Shown one piece after another: positions 44,312 to 55,842 of a stretch of 64,000 bases of DNA (positions are counted from its first letter, which is position 1; each line of letters opens with the position of its first letter). A model generated the notes under the pieces. That model saw only the letters and a program-made list of their open reading frames with translations, made no database searches and was not told the DNA's origin. The position numbers and the translations under genes were made by a program. Source of the stretch: Arthrobotrys musiformis (taxonomy: Eukaryota; Ascomycota; Orbiliomycetes; Orbiliales; Orbiliaceae); the NCBI GenBank assembly GCA_036971715.1, contig JAVHJL010000007.1, positions 2,666,001-2,730,000 on the forward strand, given 5' to 3'.

Positions 44312-46297
44312 TCAAGAGAACTTGACAGACTTGATGAGCTTCGTTCTGATACCGGTCGCTTCACCGCTATAAGCCCCTGTAGGTGCCTTATAGACTGCCT
44401 TCTTGCTGCCCAACTTCTTCTTCGCTGCCTCAAACTTCTTGCGTTTCTTCACCCTTGGATTCCTGACATCTTTCTTACGGTGTGGAGTCAGACCCTTGTT
44501 CTTCTCGATTGTGTATCCGATTGCACGTTTGCCGGTCTCTGGATCGATGGTCTCGGTCTCTACCACCCGATCCTTCGTTTGCGCAGCCTCCTTCTGTAGT
44601 TTCTTCTTCATCTTGTCCATAATAGACTTTGATGCGACAGCGTTGTAATAATCCAGTGCATCTTGGTCTCCAGCCAGTCCATCGTCTTCAATTTGTGCCT
44701 TCAAAGCGCGTGCGCTGGTAAGATCGTTGTCGTCGTAGTCACTGTCTCCACCCAAGTCAGATCCAAGTTCTCCGCCCAATCCACGCTTCCGAGCATCAGC
44801 GTTGAGTCGCTCTTGACGCTCCTTGTTCCTCTCCTTTCTGGGTAAATCGGCATCACCACCAGCGTCGCGGCCAGCGAGGGCTCGCTTGTTGGATTTCTGG
44901 TGGATTTGGGCTGTGTAGAAACGTAGCGACTTCTTGCGCTTAGCCTTTTCGTCGGCATCAGAGGAGTACAAGACGTCCTGGTCGCCGAAGTCGTCGGAAG
45001 TACGGAATTGGACAGCGGCTTTGGGGTTCTTGGGTTTCTGGCGGTTGGTAGCAGTTGAAGGTAGAAGGGAGTCAAGGTCGGCGAGGCTGGCATCGGATTT
45101 GGCAAGCCGTTTGGCTTCTTTCGAGGATATTGATGAAGGCTTGGTCTTCTTCGACTTTTCTTCTGTACTGTTGACTTCTTTCTTCGACTTGGTCTTGACA
45201 GGTGCCTGAACTATGGGTTCATCCGCGCTCATGTCTTCATCCTCGCTCTCTTCCTCATCATCTTCCTCCTCGTCATCGATGCTCATATCTCCCAACGATC
45301 TCTCAACTGCCTCTGGTTCTGGTGTCTGGCCCTCCTCCTCACCCTCGATCTTCAACCACTCCAGTCTCCACTTCAAAATAACTTCCATAATTTCGTGATC
45401 CCTCAGCTCCACCACTGTACCCTCCTCTCTTGGCTGATTCAGGAACGCGAAGTACATACTCAGCACCCCAAGATATGCGGACAAAACAATCCATTTCCTC
45501 CTCGCTAGAGATGCTCTATTTGTCTTTTCCTGACCTTTTGCCATAACTTCGTCGTATGTCGGGGCTAGACGGAGAAATTCTTGACGTAGTGGTTCGAATT
45601 CAGGATGTAGCAGGTTTAATAACTCGAGTCTATCCTTTTCCGAAGTGGGGATTGTGATCTTTTTCGCCTTGCCGACATTGTCTAGGTCGAGATCGTCCAG
45701 AACCGGCGCGCTTCGCTTCTCCTTTGTCTTTCCGCCTGTCGCACCAGAGGCAGACGTCCCATTCCAGTCGTCTTCGTCAACTCCAAAGTCCTTAGCGGAC
45801 ATAGATTGGAGTTGCTTCTGCTGGATCCGTCGTGCCTCAGCCTCTTCCATCTCTGCGTCCTCGTCATTTTCGAAGTCATTGGCACCGTAGTAGTTTTTTT
45901 TAGATTGGCCCCAATCGGCATATTCGTCCTCATCCTCCTCTTCGCTATCTTCATCGTCATCATCCGACAGGCCGGCACCATTGGCTCGACCGACTGCTTC
46001 CTCTTCCTCTTCTTCATCATCGTCATCATCCGAGTCCTCGTCAGAAGGCAGACCTTCAATGTCCATCTCTTCTTCGTCGCTGTCAAATGCAGCATCGCGA
46101 TTTAATCTCCTGCGCTTCGCAGCCGGATCTTCATCGAATGCGATGCGATCTTGGTTCAGATAGAACTCATCTTCAGAGTCGGCGACATCTTCGTATGTCG
46201 TCAGCTTTTTCCCTAATTTCGCATCAGACGGGTCGACTGGTCGGGGACCTGACGGCTTCGACGCCCCGCTATGGGAGCGCTTAGATTTCTTTGCCAT
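44312..46297 (-). CDS. SAS10: Sas10/Utp3, SSU processome subunit
   Basis: Single exon, 661 residues from the ATG at 46297 (MAKKSKRSHSG); the open frame upstream to 46453 has no better start. Layout: acidic stretches, then the Sas10/Utp3/C1D domain (LLNLLHPEFEPLRQEFLRLA, then KWIVLSAYLGVLSMYFAFL), a second acidic region, and the conserved C-terminal Sas10 domain (LRFYTAQIHQKSNKRALAGRD through RKERNKERQERLNA, and KNKGLTPHRKKDVRNPRVKK). In yeast it is an essential nucleolar U3-associated protein of the small-subunit processome, needed for early pre-18S cleavages. It is divergently arranged with the MIM2-like gene across 368 bp. Confidence 0.93.
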   Translation of the reverse strand: MAKKSKRSHSGASKPSGPRPVDPSDAKLGKKLTTYEDVADSEDEFYLNQDRIAFDEDPAAKRRRLNRDAAFDSDEEEMDIEGLPSDEDSDDDDDEEEEEEAVGRANGAGLSDDDDEDSEEEDEDEYADWGQSKKNYYGANDFENDEDAEMEEAEARRIQQKQLQSMSAKDFGVDEDDWNGTSASGATGGKTKEKRSAPVLDDLDLDNVGKAKKITIPTSEKDRLELLNLLHPEFEPLRQEFLRLAPTYDEVMAKGQEKTNRASLARRKWIVLSAYLGVLSMYFAFLNQPREEGTVVELRDHEIMEVILKWRLEWLKIEGEEEGQTPEPEAVERSLGDMSIDDEEEDDEEESEDEDMSADEPIVQAPVKTKSKKEVNSTEEKSKKTKPSSISSKEAKRLAKSDASLADLDSLLPSTATNRQKPKNPKAAVQFRTSDDFGDQDVLYSSDADEKAKRKKSLRFYTAQIHQKSNKRALAGRDAGGDADLPRKERNKERQERLNADARKRGLGGELGSDLGGDSDYDDNDLTSARALKAQIEDDGLAGDQDALDYYNAVASKSIMDKMKKKLQKEAAQTKDRVVETETIDPETGKRAIGYTIEKNKGLTPHRKKDVRNPRVKKRKKFEAAKKKLGSKKAVYKAPTGAYSGEATGIRTKLIKSVKFS

Positions 46298-46665
46298 CTT
46301 CGGTGACAATGTTGCTTGATAGTGGTGTGGTGGTCGATGGACAGCCGTAGTTTTTCGCAAAGATCTTTTTTTTTTGTAGGCGAAATTTTTTTTTAGGTTG
46401 GACGAAACGAGAGAATGCCAAGACTCGACATCCCAGAGCTCAAGCGGAACCAATTACGCAGCAGCACAAGTCGTCCACAAACGAGCATTACCGATATACC
46501 GACGTTTACGAAGAGCCGCAACTAGCCCCAGACACGCATACAATAAGACACGAATACGAACATGCGATCTAACTACTAAGCAGCCATCTCAAGTTTATAT
46601 CTGGCTGCCCACGGAACGGTTATCACCATCACTATCGTCTATTCTGTCATCGCGAGTCGTCAAAC
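46298..46665. promoter_or_regulatory. Shared divergent promoter of SAS10 and the MIM2-like gene
   Basis: The 368-bp spacer between two divergent start codons must carry both 5' leaders. It has T-runs next to the SAS10 start (about 46365-46395). No specific factor site was recognised. Confidence 0.5.
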
Positions 46666-47113
46666 ATGTCGGCCGATCTGTCTCAGAGCCAGACAAGCTC
46701 ATACCTCGGTGTTTCTACTGATTACGACCACGACGTCGCGTCCATCGCCTCAGAAAGCACGGAACGAGATGAGTCAGACGCAGAACTTGAGTGGCAGGAG
46801 TCGATCAAGCAGCTGGAGATGCTGTTGACCATGGTTGTTGTGCCCTTTGCAGGGAAATGGTTGGGGAGACGTTGTGCCTTTTGGGGTAAGGATTTCTATC
46901 AGCTCCTCTCAGCCAAACGAACTTGAGATAGAGGGAGGGAGCAAGGGAACGGGTTTAGGATTCTGATTGTTGATTGCTAATCTATGGGGGCTCTTTCTAG
47001 TCTGGGGGAAGGCTATGGAGTGGAAGTATCCTGTCGATGTAGTCATAACATCGAAGGCCGAGTTTGCAGCTGGCGGCGTTGGGGCTGTGATTGCAGCTTC
47101 GGCACCGATATGA
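46666..47113 (+). CDS. MIM2: Mim2-like mitochondrial outer-membrane import protein
   Basis: Two exons (46666-46885, 47001-47113) joined by a 115-nt intron (GTAAGG donor, TTTCTAG acceptor) give 110 residues. An acidic/Ser N-terminus is followed by LEWQESIKQLEMLLTMVVVPFAGKWLGRR-type sequence: a conserved W-x-E-S-x-x-Q-L-E start and one amphipathic membrane segment ending in GKWLGRRCAFW. The second exon adds KAMEWKYPVDVV and a Gly/Ala-rich end. Length, single membrane segment and the EWQES/GKWLGRR signature match fungal Mim2, partner of Mim1 in inserting alpha-helical outer-membrane proteins. The identification is from memory of the family pattern and should be checked by a profile search. The downstream sequence has no further coding exon. 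Confidence 0.68.
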
Positions 47114-48803
47114 AGGAAGTGGGACAGCCTCCAAGAAGAGAAGGGATCCCGACCGACCGAGCTCTCCCAAAGATAGGAAATTCGGACCGAAAGGTCAAAA
47201 TTCAGTGGCCCGAGCAGCCGTCGGGATCCAGAGAGCAGCTGCACGGGAACTTTTTGAGCCGAGCTGGAGGAGCAGGATAGGTATCTACATCATACAATGC
47301 ATAGACGGTACCCCAGGATGACTGTTTATACGCTTACATACAACAAACAACCCCAACCCCTCATCATTCATATATCTGGCGTTTTAGTGGTTGTCTTCTT
47401 TTGCTGTCATTTATCTTACCCAATTGGTTACATCATATTGTACATATATACTACGCGCCAACTATAGCCGTGTGAGTCGGAGCTCATGGTTTGACGGCAC
47501 CCTGATGCCGTGCCCTTTTTTCGTTCAAAAGCTCCCCCACAGCTCAGAAGAGAACCCGATTCTCGGCCTTCATGCGTGTCGGTAAATGAATGATCGGCCC
47601 GGTTAATTAAATTCTCGTCTACAGACATTCCGAAACAGACGGCTCGAACTTACACCCGTTCTTGTGGCTCTCAGGCTAGTTGTGACCCCTCACTTGCCTA
47701 CAAACCAATTAACCGAATAGACCGAGATTTGAGGAACTCCGAACACCAGGCCACCTTCCGACCCTGGTATGACTTGCACAAGCTTAAAGAACGTTAAAAT
47801 GTCACCCAGTATAAACTCGGCATGTGCCGTTCCAACATGTTGAGGGACGAAAAACGCACCGACAGCAAGATGTCTGCAGGGTGCATCGTCGATTTGGAGG
47901 GTCCAAACGAGCTACCCACTTCCCCGCCCTCATAATTGCCATGATATGCATGGCCCAATTGCAGCTGAGAAAGAAAACTATAGCGGTCCGCGCGGCCAGC
48001 CACGGGATATGTTTTTATCGAAGCAATCAAAGTTTTTTTTTTTTTGTCCTTGAGACAATGCGCGCGCCCAATGGATAACGAGATCAAAACCAGAATGAGC
48101 TCCATGGGCATCCAGCGACCCCCAAGCTAGCGAACTTAGCTAAAGGGAAGCTAGGAAACAACCAATTCAACGGTACCAACTTAGTACCTGCAGCATGGGG
48201 TAGTTGGGAACATACGTAAACAATAAACAATCAGATGAACCATTGATTCAACAAAATTCCGCCATAGGTCCAATCTCCTGTTGCCCGAGATCCCATGCAT
48301 GCATGCATTAGGCCATAGGATGTAGATTCTCGAGCGGCGTCGCTGTCACATTCGATGCGACTGAAGGTTGGAAGACATGCTGTACTTCGTACCACCGCAC
48401 CCTCGAAGGGACCCCTCTCCGGCCATCGACCTATCACGGCCAAAGCTCACAAATTTTAAAGTTATCGCACACCACCACTTTGCAACCGCATTACCGCCGC
48501 CCCCACTAACAAAGTACCCAGGAAAATCTACGACACTCGCCAGGGCAGCGTGACCGAGTATTCCAGTGTGAAAAAAATCTCTTCCCCACTGTCCTGGTAC
48601 ACGGATTTTAAGACTTGGGTGAGAAAAAAACTCGCTACCCCATGCTCTACCATTTAAACTCCTGCGCGCTAGAATTTTTTTATAAATTCCATTGAAGATC
48701 TTCCTTTCCTTCCATCCGAATCTTCCAAGCTCCTCTTTCTGTCGCATATGCCTCTCCTCGTTTTCGATTGTAACTAGAAAACCCGTTCTAAAAGAAAGGC
48801 AAA
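47114..48803. other. Intergenic, no gene seen
   Basis: 1.7 kb between the MIM2-like gene and the MFS gene. A T-run lies at 48032-48043 and ATGCATGCATGC at 48295-48307. A minus-strand frame at 48346-48828 overlaps the MFS promoter and start and is judged a chance ORF. Confidence 0.4.
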
Positions 48804-50773
48804 ATGGGAACTTCAGCAGATGATCCAAAGGCGTTCGACGAGCCTGTCAATGTCCGCGACTCAATTTTCAAAGATATCGGCAACGATGCAGAAATTGGTG
48901 TCAACAGTGTCTCCGCCGCTGAAGTGGATCGAGTTTACAGGTAATATTCGAGCCATTTTGAGTTTCAAAGCCCTCCTGCTGTTTTTGTAAATGCAACAGA
49001 CGCCAACACACTTACTTGTGTTGTTTTCCCTCGAATATGTGGTATAATCTTGGGAAGAATCAGTCGTGCTAATGGTTATGGTGTAACAGAAAGCTTGATA
49101 GAAGAATAATCCCTGGTATATATCCCCCTGGCTTACAGTTCGCGCAAAAAATTAACAAGGATACTAAACAATACCGCAATCATCAGCATTATGGGTTCTG
49201 TACTTCCTCTGCGCCGCCATCCGTTCGAACGTCGGACTCGCCCTCACAATGAATTTCTCCACTGGAGACTCGCTGGGTCAGAAACTTGGCCTTAACGGCC
49301 ACCAAATTAGCACCGGTCTAGCGCTCTTCTACGTTTGCTACGTGATATTCGATTTCCCATCAAACCTCATCATGTCGAAGCTCTCCCCGCACGTCTGGCT
49401 CAGCCGTATCGTTTTCTGCGTCGGCGTTGTGGGAGCCTGTCACGCAGCACTGAACGCTGCCTGGAACTTTTAGTAAGCGCGGATATTTCTTCCACAGTAG
49501 TTTGCTTTAATTGTGATGCTAATAGCATGTTGTTAGTCTCATCCGTATCCTCTTGGGTATTGTCATCGCTGGAATGTGGCCTGGCATGTCCTACTATCTA
49601 ACTCTCTTCTACCCACCAAACCGCACTGGAAAGAGAATAGGATACTACTTCACTGCAGCCCAAGTCTCTGCCGCAGTGGTTTCCCTCGTCTCTGCCGGTT
49701 TCCAAAAGTTGAACGGCTACGGTGGGCTCACCGGATTCGAATGGATGTTCATGCTTTACGGTATCATCACCGTCATCGATGCCATTCTACTCCTTTGGTG
49801 GCTCCCTGATCGCCCTTACCCACCTGGGGAAAGCCGAAAGCTCCGATGGTATTATAAATACCTCCCCCGTCAAGTCCCAGCCTTTAGCACAGAGCGAGAC
49901 CAAAAGATCCACTACGAGGAAATGAAGAAGGTCTACCATGCCCCTGCGTGGACAGTAAAGGACCTAGGAAGCGTAATGATCGATTGGCGTCTCTGGCCAC
50001 TCACGCTGATGTACTTCGGTGTCGTTGGTGTTGGTATCGGTGTACAAAACTACGGCACCTTGATCATCAAATCCACAAACTCTACTTTGACACCAGTCCA
50101 GATTAGTTTGTTGTTCGCACCGATTTGGGTGTGTGACTTGATCGCTATTTTGATTGCTATGCCGTTGTCCGATCGGTTTAATAGCAAGAGGGCGTATATC
50201 TTCTCCTTTGGATGCGTTTTGCAAATCGTGGGGTTGTCGATGACGACTTTTTCGACGAAGCCGTGGACGAGATATGGTGGATTGCTGGTAGTGGGTTTTG
50301 GTTTAGGACCTACGACCCCTAACGTCATGACTTGGACTAAGTTTGTGGCCTCCCCGTATCGTGATTCTTCCGTGGTATATATACTGACGATTGGAACAAT
50401 AGTGAAATCTTCGCAAGAAGACACGGAGAAGTCGGAGTCGCCGCGGCTACCGCTTTGGTTTCGGGGTTGGGTAATCTGGGATCCGTAACAACTGTAAGTA
50501 CACTGAACTAGTTTGACTTTGAGGTTTATAAGATGAAGAATTTGCTAACACCCTGTCTCAAAGACGTACGCCCTCTACACCGGCTGGGCATCTGACGCAG
50601 TCTCGGGCCCCCGACAATTCCGAAAGAGCAATATCGTCATGATGGGGATCCTCGGTATGAGCATCGTAAGCAGCATCGTGTTGAAATTGCTCCTACACTT
50701 CTTCGATGGGAAGAAGAAGGGAGGCGAGGAGCGAGTTGAAACGGTTGCGGTTCAACAAGCCGATCCAAAATAG
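48804..50773 (+). CDS. Dal5-like MFS anion:cation symporter (allantoate permease family)
   Basis: Six exons (48804-48940, 49090-49115, 49187-49472, 49537-50355, 50403-50493, 50564-50773) join in phase to 522 residues with about 12 membrane segments. Family marks: DRRIIPALWVLYFLCAAIRSNVG in segment 1, then FYVCYVIFDFPSNLIMSKL, IRILLGIVIAGMWPGMSYYL, the MFS half-site PLSDRFNSKRA, and VAAATALVSGLGNLGSVTT near the end. The 47-nt fifth intron (GTATCG donor, CTGAC branch, AATAG acceptor) is easily missed: read through it, the protein ends early with unrelated residues, whereas splicing restores PEIFARRHGEVGVAAAT. Members take up allantoate, ureidosuccinate, nicotinate, pantothenate or dipeptides; the substrate here cannot be told. 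Plasma membrane location is expected. Confidence 0.92.
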
Positions 50774-52657
50774 ACGGTGTTACCGAATCTCAACGGTATA
50801 CATAAATACGAATTTTCCTTTTTCAACATTTGAGCGGGATTGGTACATTCGGTTCCATAACGGGGCTATATATAGTATAATGGGCGGTATAATTTTACTT
50901 CATGATTCATACAAGAATTTAGCTATCTTCTTGCCAATAAAAATAATTTTAATTCACCAACGCGGGATTTCGAAAGTGCAGTGCCTGCTTCGAACAGCGC
51001 TAGTATACTAGTAGGCCGTCGGCAAAATAAGATATAATGATTACCTAGGGATACGAAGAACCAACCCTTATTTTTATATGCAAACCATTGTCTCGCACGT
51101 TCTAGGGGCCCTGGATTGTACGCGCGCTTGTTTATGGACTCGTGTTCCAAAAGCACTATACCTATTTGGCAGAGCCATCATTATTTACGAGATTCACTCC
51201 AGACCAATTTACGAGTACTGTGCCACATACAAGTTCGAACGGAGATGTTAACTTACTAACAACCATTAATACTGCCATTCGGATTCTCCAGCCGCCACCC
51301 CCAAGGTAATTGTTGTGGAGTGGTTTTGAATACGACCGATTCGGTCGCGTGATAATCGCCATTCGCGAACCAGATCCGTTTAGTCCAATATTATAGTTAG
51401 AGTGTCAGCATTACATTATAGCCCAGCCGCGAATAATAATACCACGCTACGGTGGCGCGACACCCGCTCTTATAGTTTTACAAAGACCCTCAAAATTTAA
51501 AATCAAAGCACAATATCTAAACTAAAGCTATAAAACGGTGGCAGGGATTCTAACTAGCTGCGTTCTAGGATGAGGTGAATTTCTAACGCGGGGCTGAGAA
51601 AATGAGGGCCGGGCGCGAGAGGGTCGGAGCAGTATCAAGTCGATCGCTTACTCCGTAACGTGGAAAGGTATTGGAAAGAGAGCTAGAGAGCGTCTTATTA
51701 GCTAGCTTGTCGGGTAGGGAAGACACCGCCGCGAGACCGAGGGATACTATATCATAGATATCTACAGAAGGCAGACCGATGCGCATATGCCCGCGTAAAG
51801 CAGTGGCGTGAGGCACACCGAACTAGCGACTTCAATCGATTGAACGAGCTGCTTCGCCCAAGGGGGGGGGGGGATGTTAGCTATAAGGGCACCTCGGTAG
51901 ATATGTACGGATTGCCTAGTCTAGTCTTGTTGCCCTATCTGTAGCTAGACCGGCTCATATATATGATCATCCTTAAACGTTATAAACATATATGTAATGA
52001 TCGCAAAACATACCCCTGTTTTGTCTCGTTCCCAGGCCGCCCGGGCGCCCTGTTGGATAGTTTACGATATCGCTGGTCCCGCGTCGCCATAGATATCGAT
52101 ATACCTCATTGGCCTAGTTCTTTCGTAACCACACATCAATTGATCAAGTAGAAAGATTTCCAGTCGTTAATGTTAAGGCCCGCATTCGACCAGCTCTCGT
52201 GTACGAGACAAACACACCCACATGCAAATTAAAGCTAATAAATTATAATTATAAATTGAGAAACCGATAATAAAGATACATTCCCTCATAAACCAAATAT
52301 TAATGCTGCTGCGGATGAAGATACACCAATATAACCGACTTTAACACAACCCGGTGTTGAGGCCACGCCTAGCACCCGTTCTGCTTCTAGACTAATACAA
52401 TTTGACCGATATAAGATAATAAATGAGTCGTGATTTTCAAAGCAAGTGTAGGATACTTGGAAAGAGAATCATCACCCCGATTCAACCCCAATGCCCACAC
52501 ATACTCAACCACCGATGGAACTCCATGTCTTGACTGAAACATAACCCAAACCATAATCAGATCTTAAGGTGTTAGGAGGCAGTACCAACATAGACATAGA
52601 TAAAATCCCGTGTACGTACGGGTAACCGTTGTATACGTATATATACGTTATTCACTC
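50774..52657. other. Intergenic, TA-rich, no gene seen
   Basis: 1.9 kb of TA-rich sequence with a G12 run (51862-51873) and one copy of GTCTCGTTCCCAG (52023-52035). No ORF has coding support. Confidence 0.4.
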
Positions 52658-54043
52658 TTAGCTCTTAACTTTAAAACCCTCCTGCGCATCCGATAAAGCG
52701 TTCCCGCGTTTGAAGATGTCGATGTTGTCCTCATCATCCGTATGGGAAGTTGTCTCAAGGGATCTTTTGGAAGGTTTGCTGCCTCCCGTGAACTCCCATC
52801 CGCTAACGTATCCAAAAGGCGGTACCTCGGCGTATTCATCATGCATATTTAGGTCCCTATGCAGCTGGTCCAAGTCGTAATTTAAATCTAAACCATGAAA
52901 GTCTACCTCCCCATCGCCCAAATCTAGGCCTGGCGCTGGTGGCTGATCATCCGGTCTCGGCATAAATGGATTTGGCCCAGCCGGGAGCCAGACAGTACCA
53001 CCCGAAGCCCTGCTAGTTCGCCGTCGTGGAAATGGGTTTTCATTGTAGCGCGACAGACCATATATGTCCCAAGTGAACCTCGGATTCTGCGCTCTCACCC
53101 ATCCGGGTATATTGTTAAAAGCGTCAAGAATAGACTGAGGATTCTGGTGTTCGGGAGCTAATGTTCTCAACCTCGCAGAAGCGGGGTTCTGGAGTCCCAT
53201 AAAGCAATAACATCCTACGAGATTTGAAATTCTAGATCAGTAATTGAGAATAACTGGGAGGCATATTTGAAAACTAATTTCATAGCTGCATGTAGAAGAA
53301 AGACTATTCCCGCTCCAGCTCGCCTGACTAGCCATTGTACGCCTCCGTTCGTATTGATTTTATCGTATATTCCCCGTTACACTTAGGAACCTTCAACACT
53401 GCCTGAATTTGCTAATGTTTTGTGGCTTCAAAGAACGTGCAAGGGCAATATAAATAAACCTGGCGGCATGAATATAATACTTACGAAGAAGAATAGTACA
53501 TACCAAGGCCCGGTGCGGGCGGCACCAAGGTGACGCCGAGGCACCCACCCGCAGTTCCCCGGTCACTTCGTCGCACCTACAATTCCCTTTACAAGAATGA
53601 ATCCAACGTTCCATATTGCGGAGTTTTTCTTCTTTCGTGGTCGACGGGTCTATTCTCCAATTCCATTCCGGGTCGTCCAGATGTTGATTGATCTCGGGAG
53701 GGGGAGCCGCTTCTAAATTCTCCTCCGGATCCATACAACGACGATCCATGGTATTCGCATAGAAAATGTCGTGACTGGGCGTGGTCCGTTTCTTTGCTTT
53801 TAGGTCCTCTGGTTCTGATGGGCTTTTTGGTGCGGCCGTGTTAATGTAATTAACGTCCGTGGTATGTTGGGCGGAAGTTACTTGTGCCCTGGTAATTTCA
53901 TATTTTGGAGGGGCTCCTAGCACGGCAATGCATTTGAGGGAGTACATGAGCAATAAGACGTGGTACGGACGAAAAAAGAAGTAGGATAGATGGATTATGC
54001 CCAAGCTATGTGCTCTAGACCTCCTGTAGTTGACGAGCAACAT
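52658..54043 (-). CDS. Two-exon Cys-containing protein with hydrophobic N-terminus (possibly secreted)
   Basis: Exon 1 (53485-54043) and exon 2 (52658-53214) join in phase through a strong GTAAGT donor and CGTAG acceptor, giving 371 residues from the ATG at 54043 or 339 from an in-frame ATG at 53947. The first 45 residues contain a hydrophobic run (HLSYFFF, then HVLLLMYSLKCIAVLG) that could be a signal peptide or anchor. The middle has HSCKGNCRCDEVTGEL and SPWCRPHRALVC, and splicing adds LRCYCF, giving a cluster of Cys residues across the junction. Exon 2 is Pro/Asp rich (DQPPAPGLDLGDGEVDFHG) and ends with a basic/acidic tail. No family is recognised; a lineage-specific secreted or membrane-anchored protein is the best guess. 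Confidence 0.5.
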
Positions 54044-55335
54044 TCTGGACGTATGGCTGGTCAGCTGCTGCGTAATCGTAAAATTTACAATGACTTATAC
54101 TCGACTTAGTTTAATTAACTCAGACGTGCAAAGATACTAAATTATGTCGGTAGTTTTATGAGAATGCACAGATTAAAGCCTCTGAAAGAAGATCGATAGT
54201 CCAAAGGATTTCTGATACATGAAGTCTGAACACTAAAATTGAAAAATAAATATAGGGTGAGGATAAAATGGGTTCGGAATTGAAATATGGCCAGTCTCGT
54301 TTTGCAAAATTGAAAAAGCTGAGGCCCATGGGGCAGTCTGTTTACCCGAAACGGAGGCCTTTAATACACTGGAAAGGGACGTCTTCATGAATCTATGGGG
54401 CAAGGTCTGTTCATATGTTCAAAATTTTGGCGTATATTATTGCTGCTTAGTCTCGTTCCCTGGCTCACTCAGGGTGGTCCATCGCTACTGGTGTGCCCGC
54501 CCCCCAACTTGTGCGCCTGGTTGGTATAGTATATGTTGCTATTCCCAAACAAAGACGGCACTGCTTCTTAACGGGGGCACATAGTTCGATCCTTCAGTCA
54601 AAGGATGTGAATTACAAGAAGGCGTAGCAGTTGCAATCCGTGGATATATGTAGATCCCCTTCGGGACAGTTGGAGTTTTATCCGTGCGAATTGTGCATTA
54701 TTCGACCACCTCCAACACGGAATTTAAAGAAGGAAGTTACGGCTACTGACCGGGAAAGTGCTTGCTCATTACGTAGTGTAGGTTGGTGTTTTACACGTTT
54801 CATTTGGGTTTGTTGCGGCACTTGATCAGCTTAGTGGGCGCCGTAACGTCCAGCTAATTATTGTTGTACGGCGTTATGCGCATATGCATATGGTTCAGTT
54901 TTTTTGGGCCGTATTTGCCTCAAACTGGACGACTGGCTTGAGTGAGGCGAACAACGTCGAGGCTAACTTTGGGTAACTAAATTAATGATAGTGCAAACCA
55001 GATCTGGGGTTGCGAACAAGTCTATCGGTACTCAGTCTCCCATAAGTTGCCCCAGCGTTGCCACCTCTTTGTTATAACACACCACAACCACAACCATGGT
55101 TATAGCGGAAGCTTCTAGATTCGAGAGGAGGGTCTGGTTATGTAGTTATAGTTATGCCCAACTGAAAAGGAGGGTACTAAACTTCCCTATCTGTCTGATC
55201 CGCCCCCTTTTCAGCAAAAAGCCAGCAGGGAACCTCAATTTCCTGTATAAAAAGTATGTTGTTTTTCCTAGCGCTGAGATACTGAGCGGTTTTACCAGTC
55301 TCGTAACCAACAGTTTTACTAACTCGGTTAACCTT

Positions 55336-55355
55336 GGCTGGCACCAGGAGACCAG
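55336..55355 (-). repeat. Solo inverted-repeat end related to the 55.7-kb element
   Basis: Read on the minus strand this is CTGGTCTCCTGGTGCCAGCC, close to TGGTCTCGCGGTGCCAGCC at the left end of the foldback element 300 bp away. No partner end was found for it. Confidence 0.5.
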
Positions 55356-55662
55356 TCAATCTCGTTTTTAGATTTTAGGCTATTGAGGGCTGGTTGAATA
55401 GATTTTACTATTAATTGAGCGAGTTTTGAAAAATTATAAATGAAATATGTATAACACTTAATCGGAAGGTCATTAAAAAAAGAGTATCGATTTTGTTGTA
55501 ATCCGTAGAGGACTTCCGCAGACTTGGGAGCCGGCTTAGAGGTGACTTGAAGGGTCTATAGCAGACTTGAAGGCCTTAGTCTAACTAAAATAGGGCCGCA
55601 AACCGAACTACGTCTTCCGCGTCAACTCGTAAGTCTGACTGTTAAGTGACCGTTAGTTTCAA

Positions 55663-55842
55663 TGGTCTCGCGGTGCCAGCCGACACGCTCTGCCACTAAC
55701 ACATAACGTTTCATTAGAGGTCGTTTTACAGGTCGTACGGCATTTAAGTATTGTGTGGTTTGTGAGGCAACCTCTAGTGAAACGTTATGTATTAGCGGCA
55801 CCGAGAACGCTAGAGCTTGGGCCTGTTGACACCGCGAGACCA
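55663..55842. mobile_element. Foldback / MITE-like inverted-repeat element (180 bp)
   Basis: The ends are inverted copies of TGGTCTCGCGGTG. Further in, ACATAACGTTTCATTAGAGG (55701-55720) pairs with the reverse complement of 55771-55790 at 19 of 20 positions. The whole element can therefore fold into a hairpin of about 75 bp arms with a central loop of about 50 bases. It encodes nothing. No clear target-site duplication was seen at the edges, so the transposon superfamily is open. Confidence 0.65.

Noticed and set aside
48295..48307. ATGCATGCATGC run
   Set aside because: A short dinucleotide-like microsatellite, with no evidence of function.
48346..48828. 160-codon minus-strand frame
   Set aside because: It overlaps the promoter and first codons of the MFS gene in antisense, has no recognisable domain and lies between genes.
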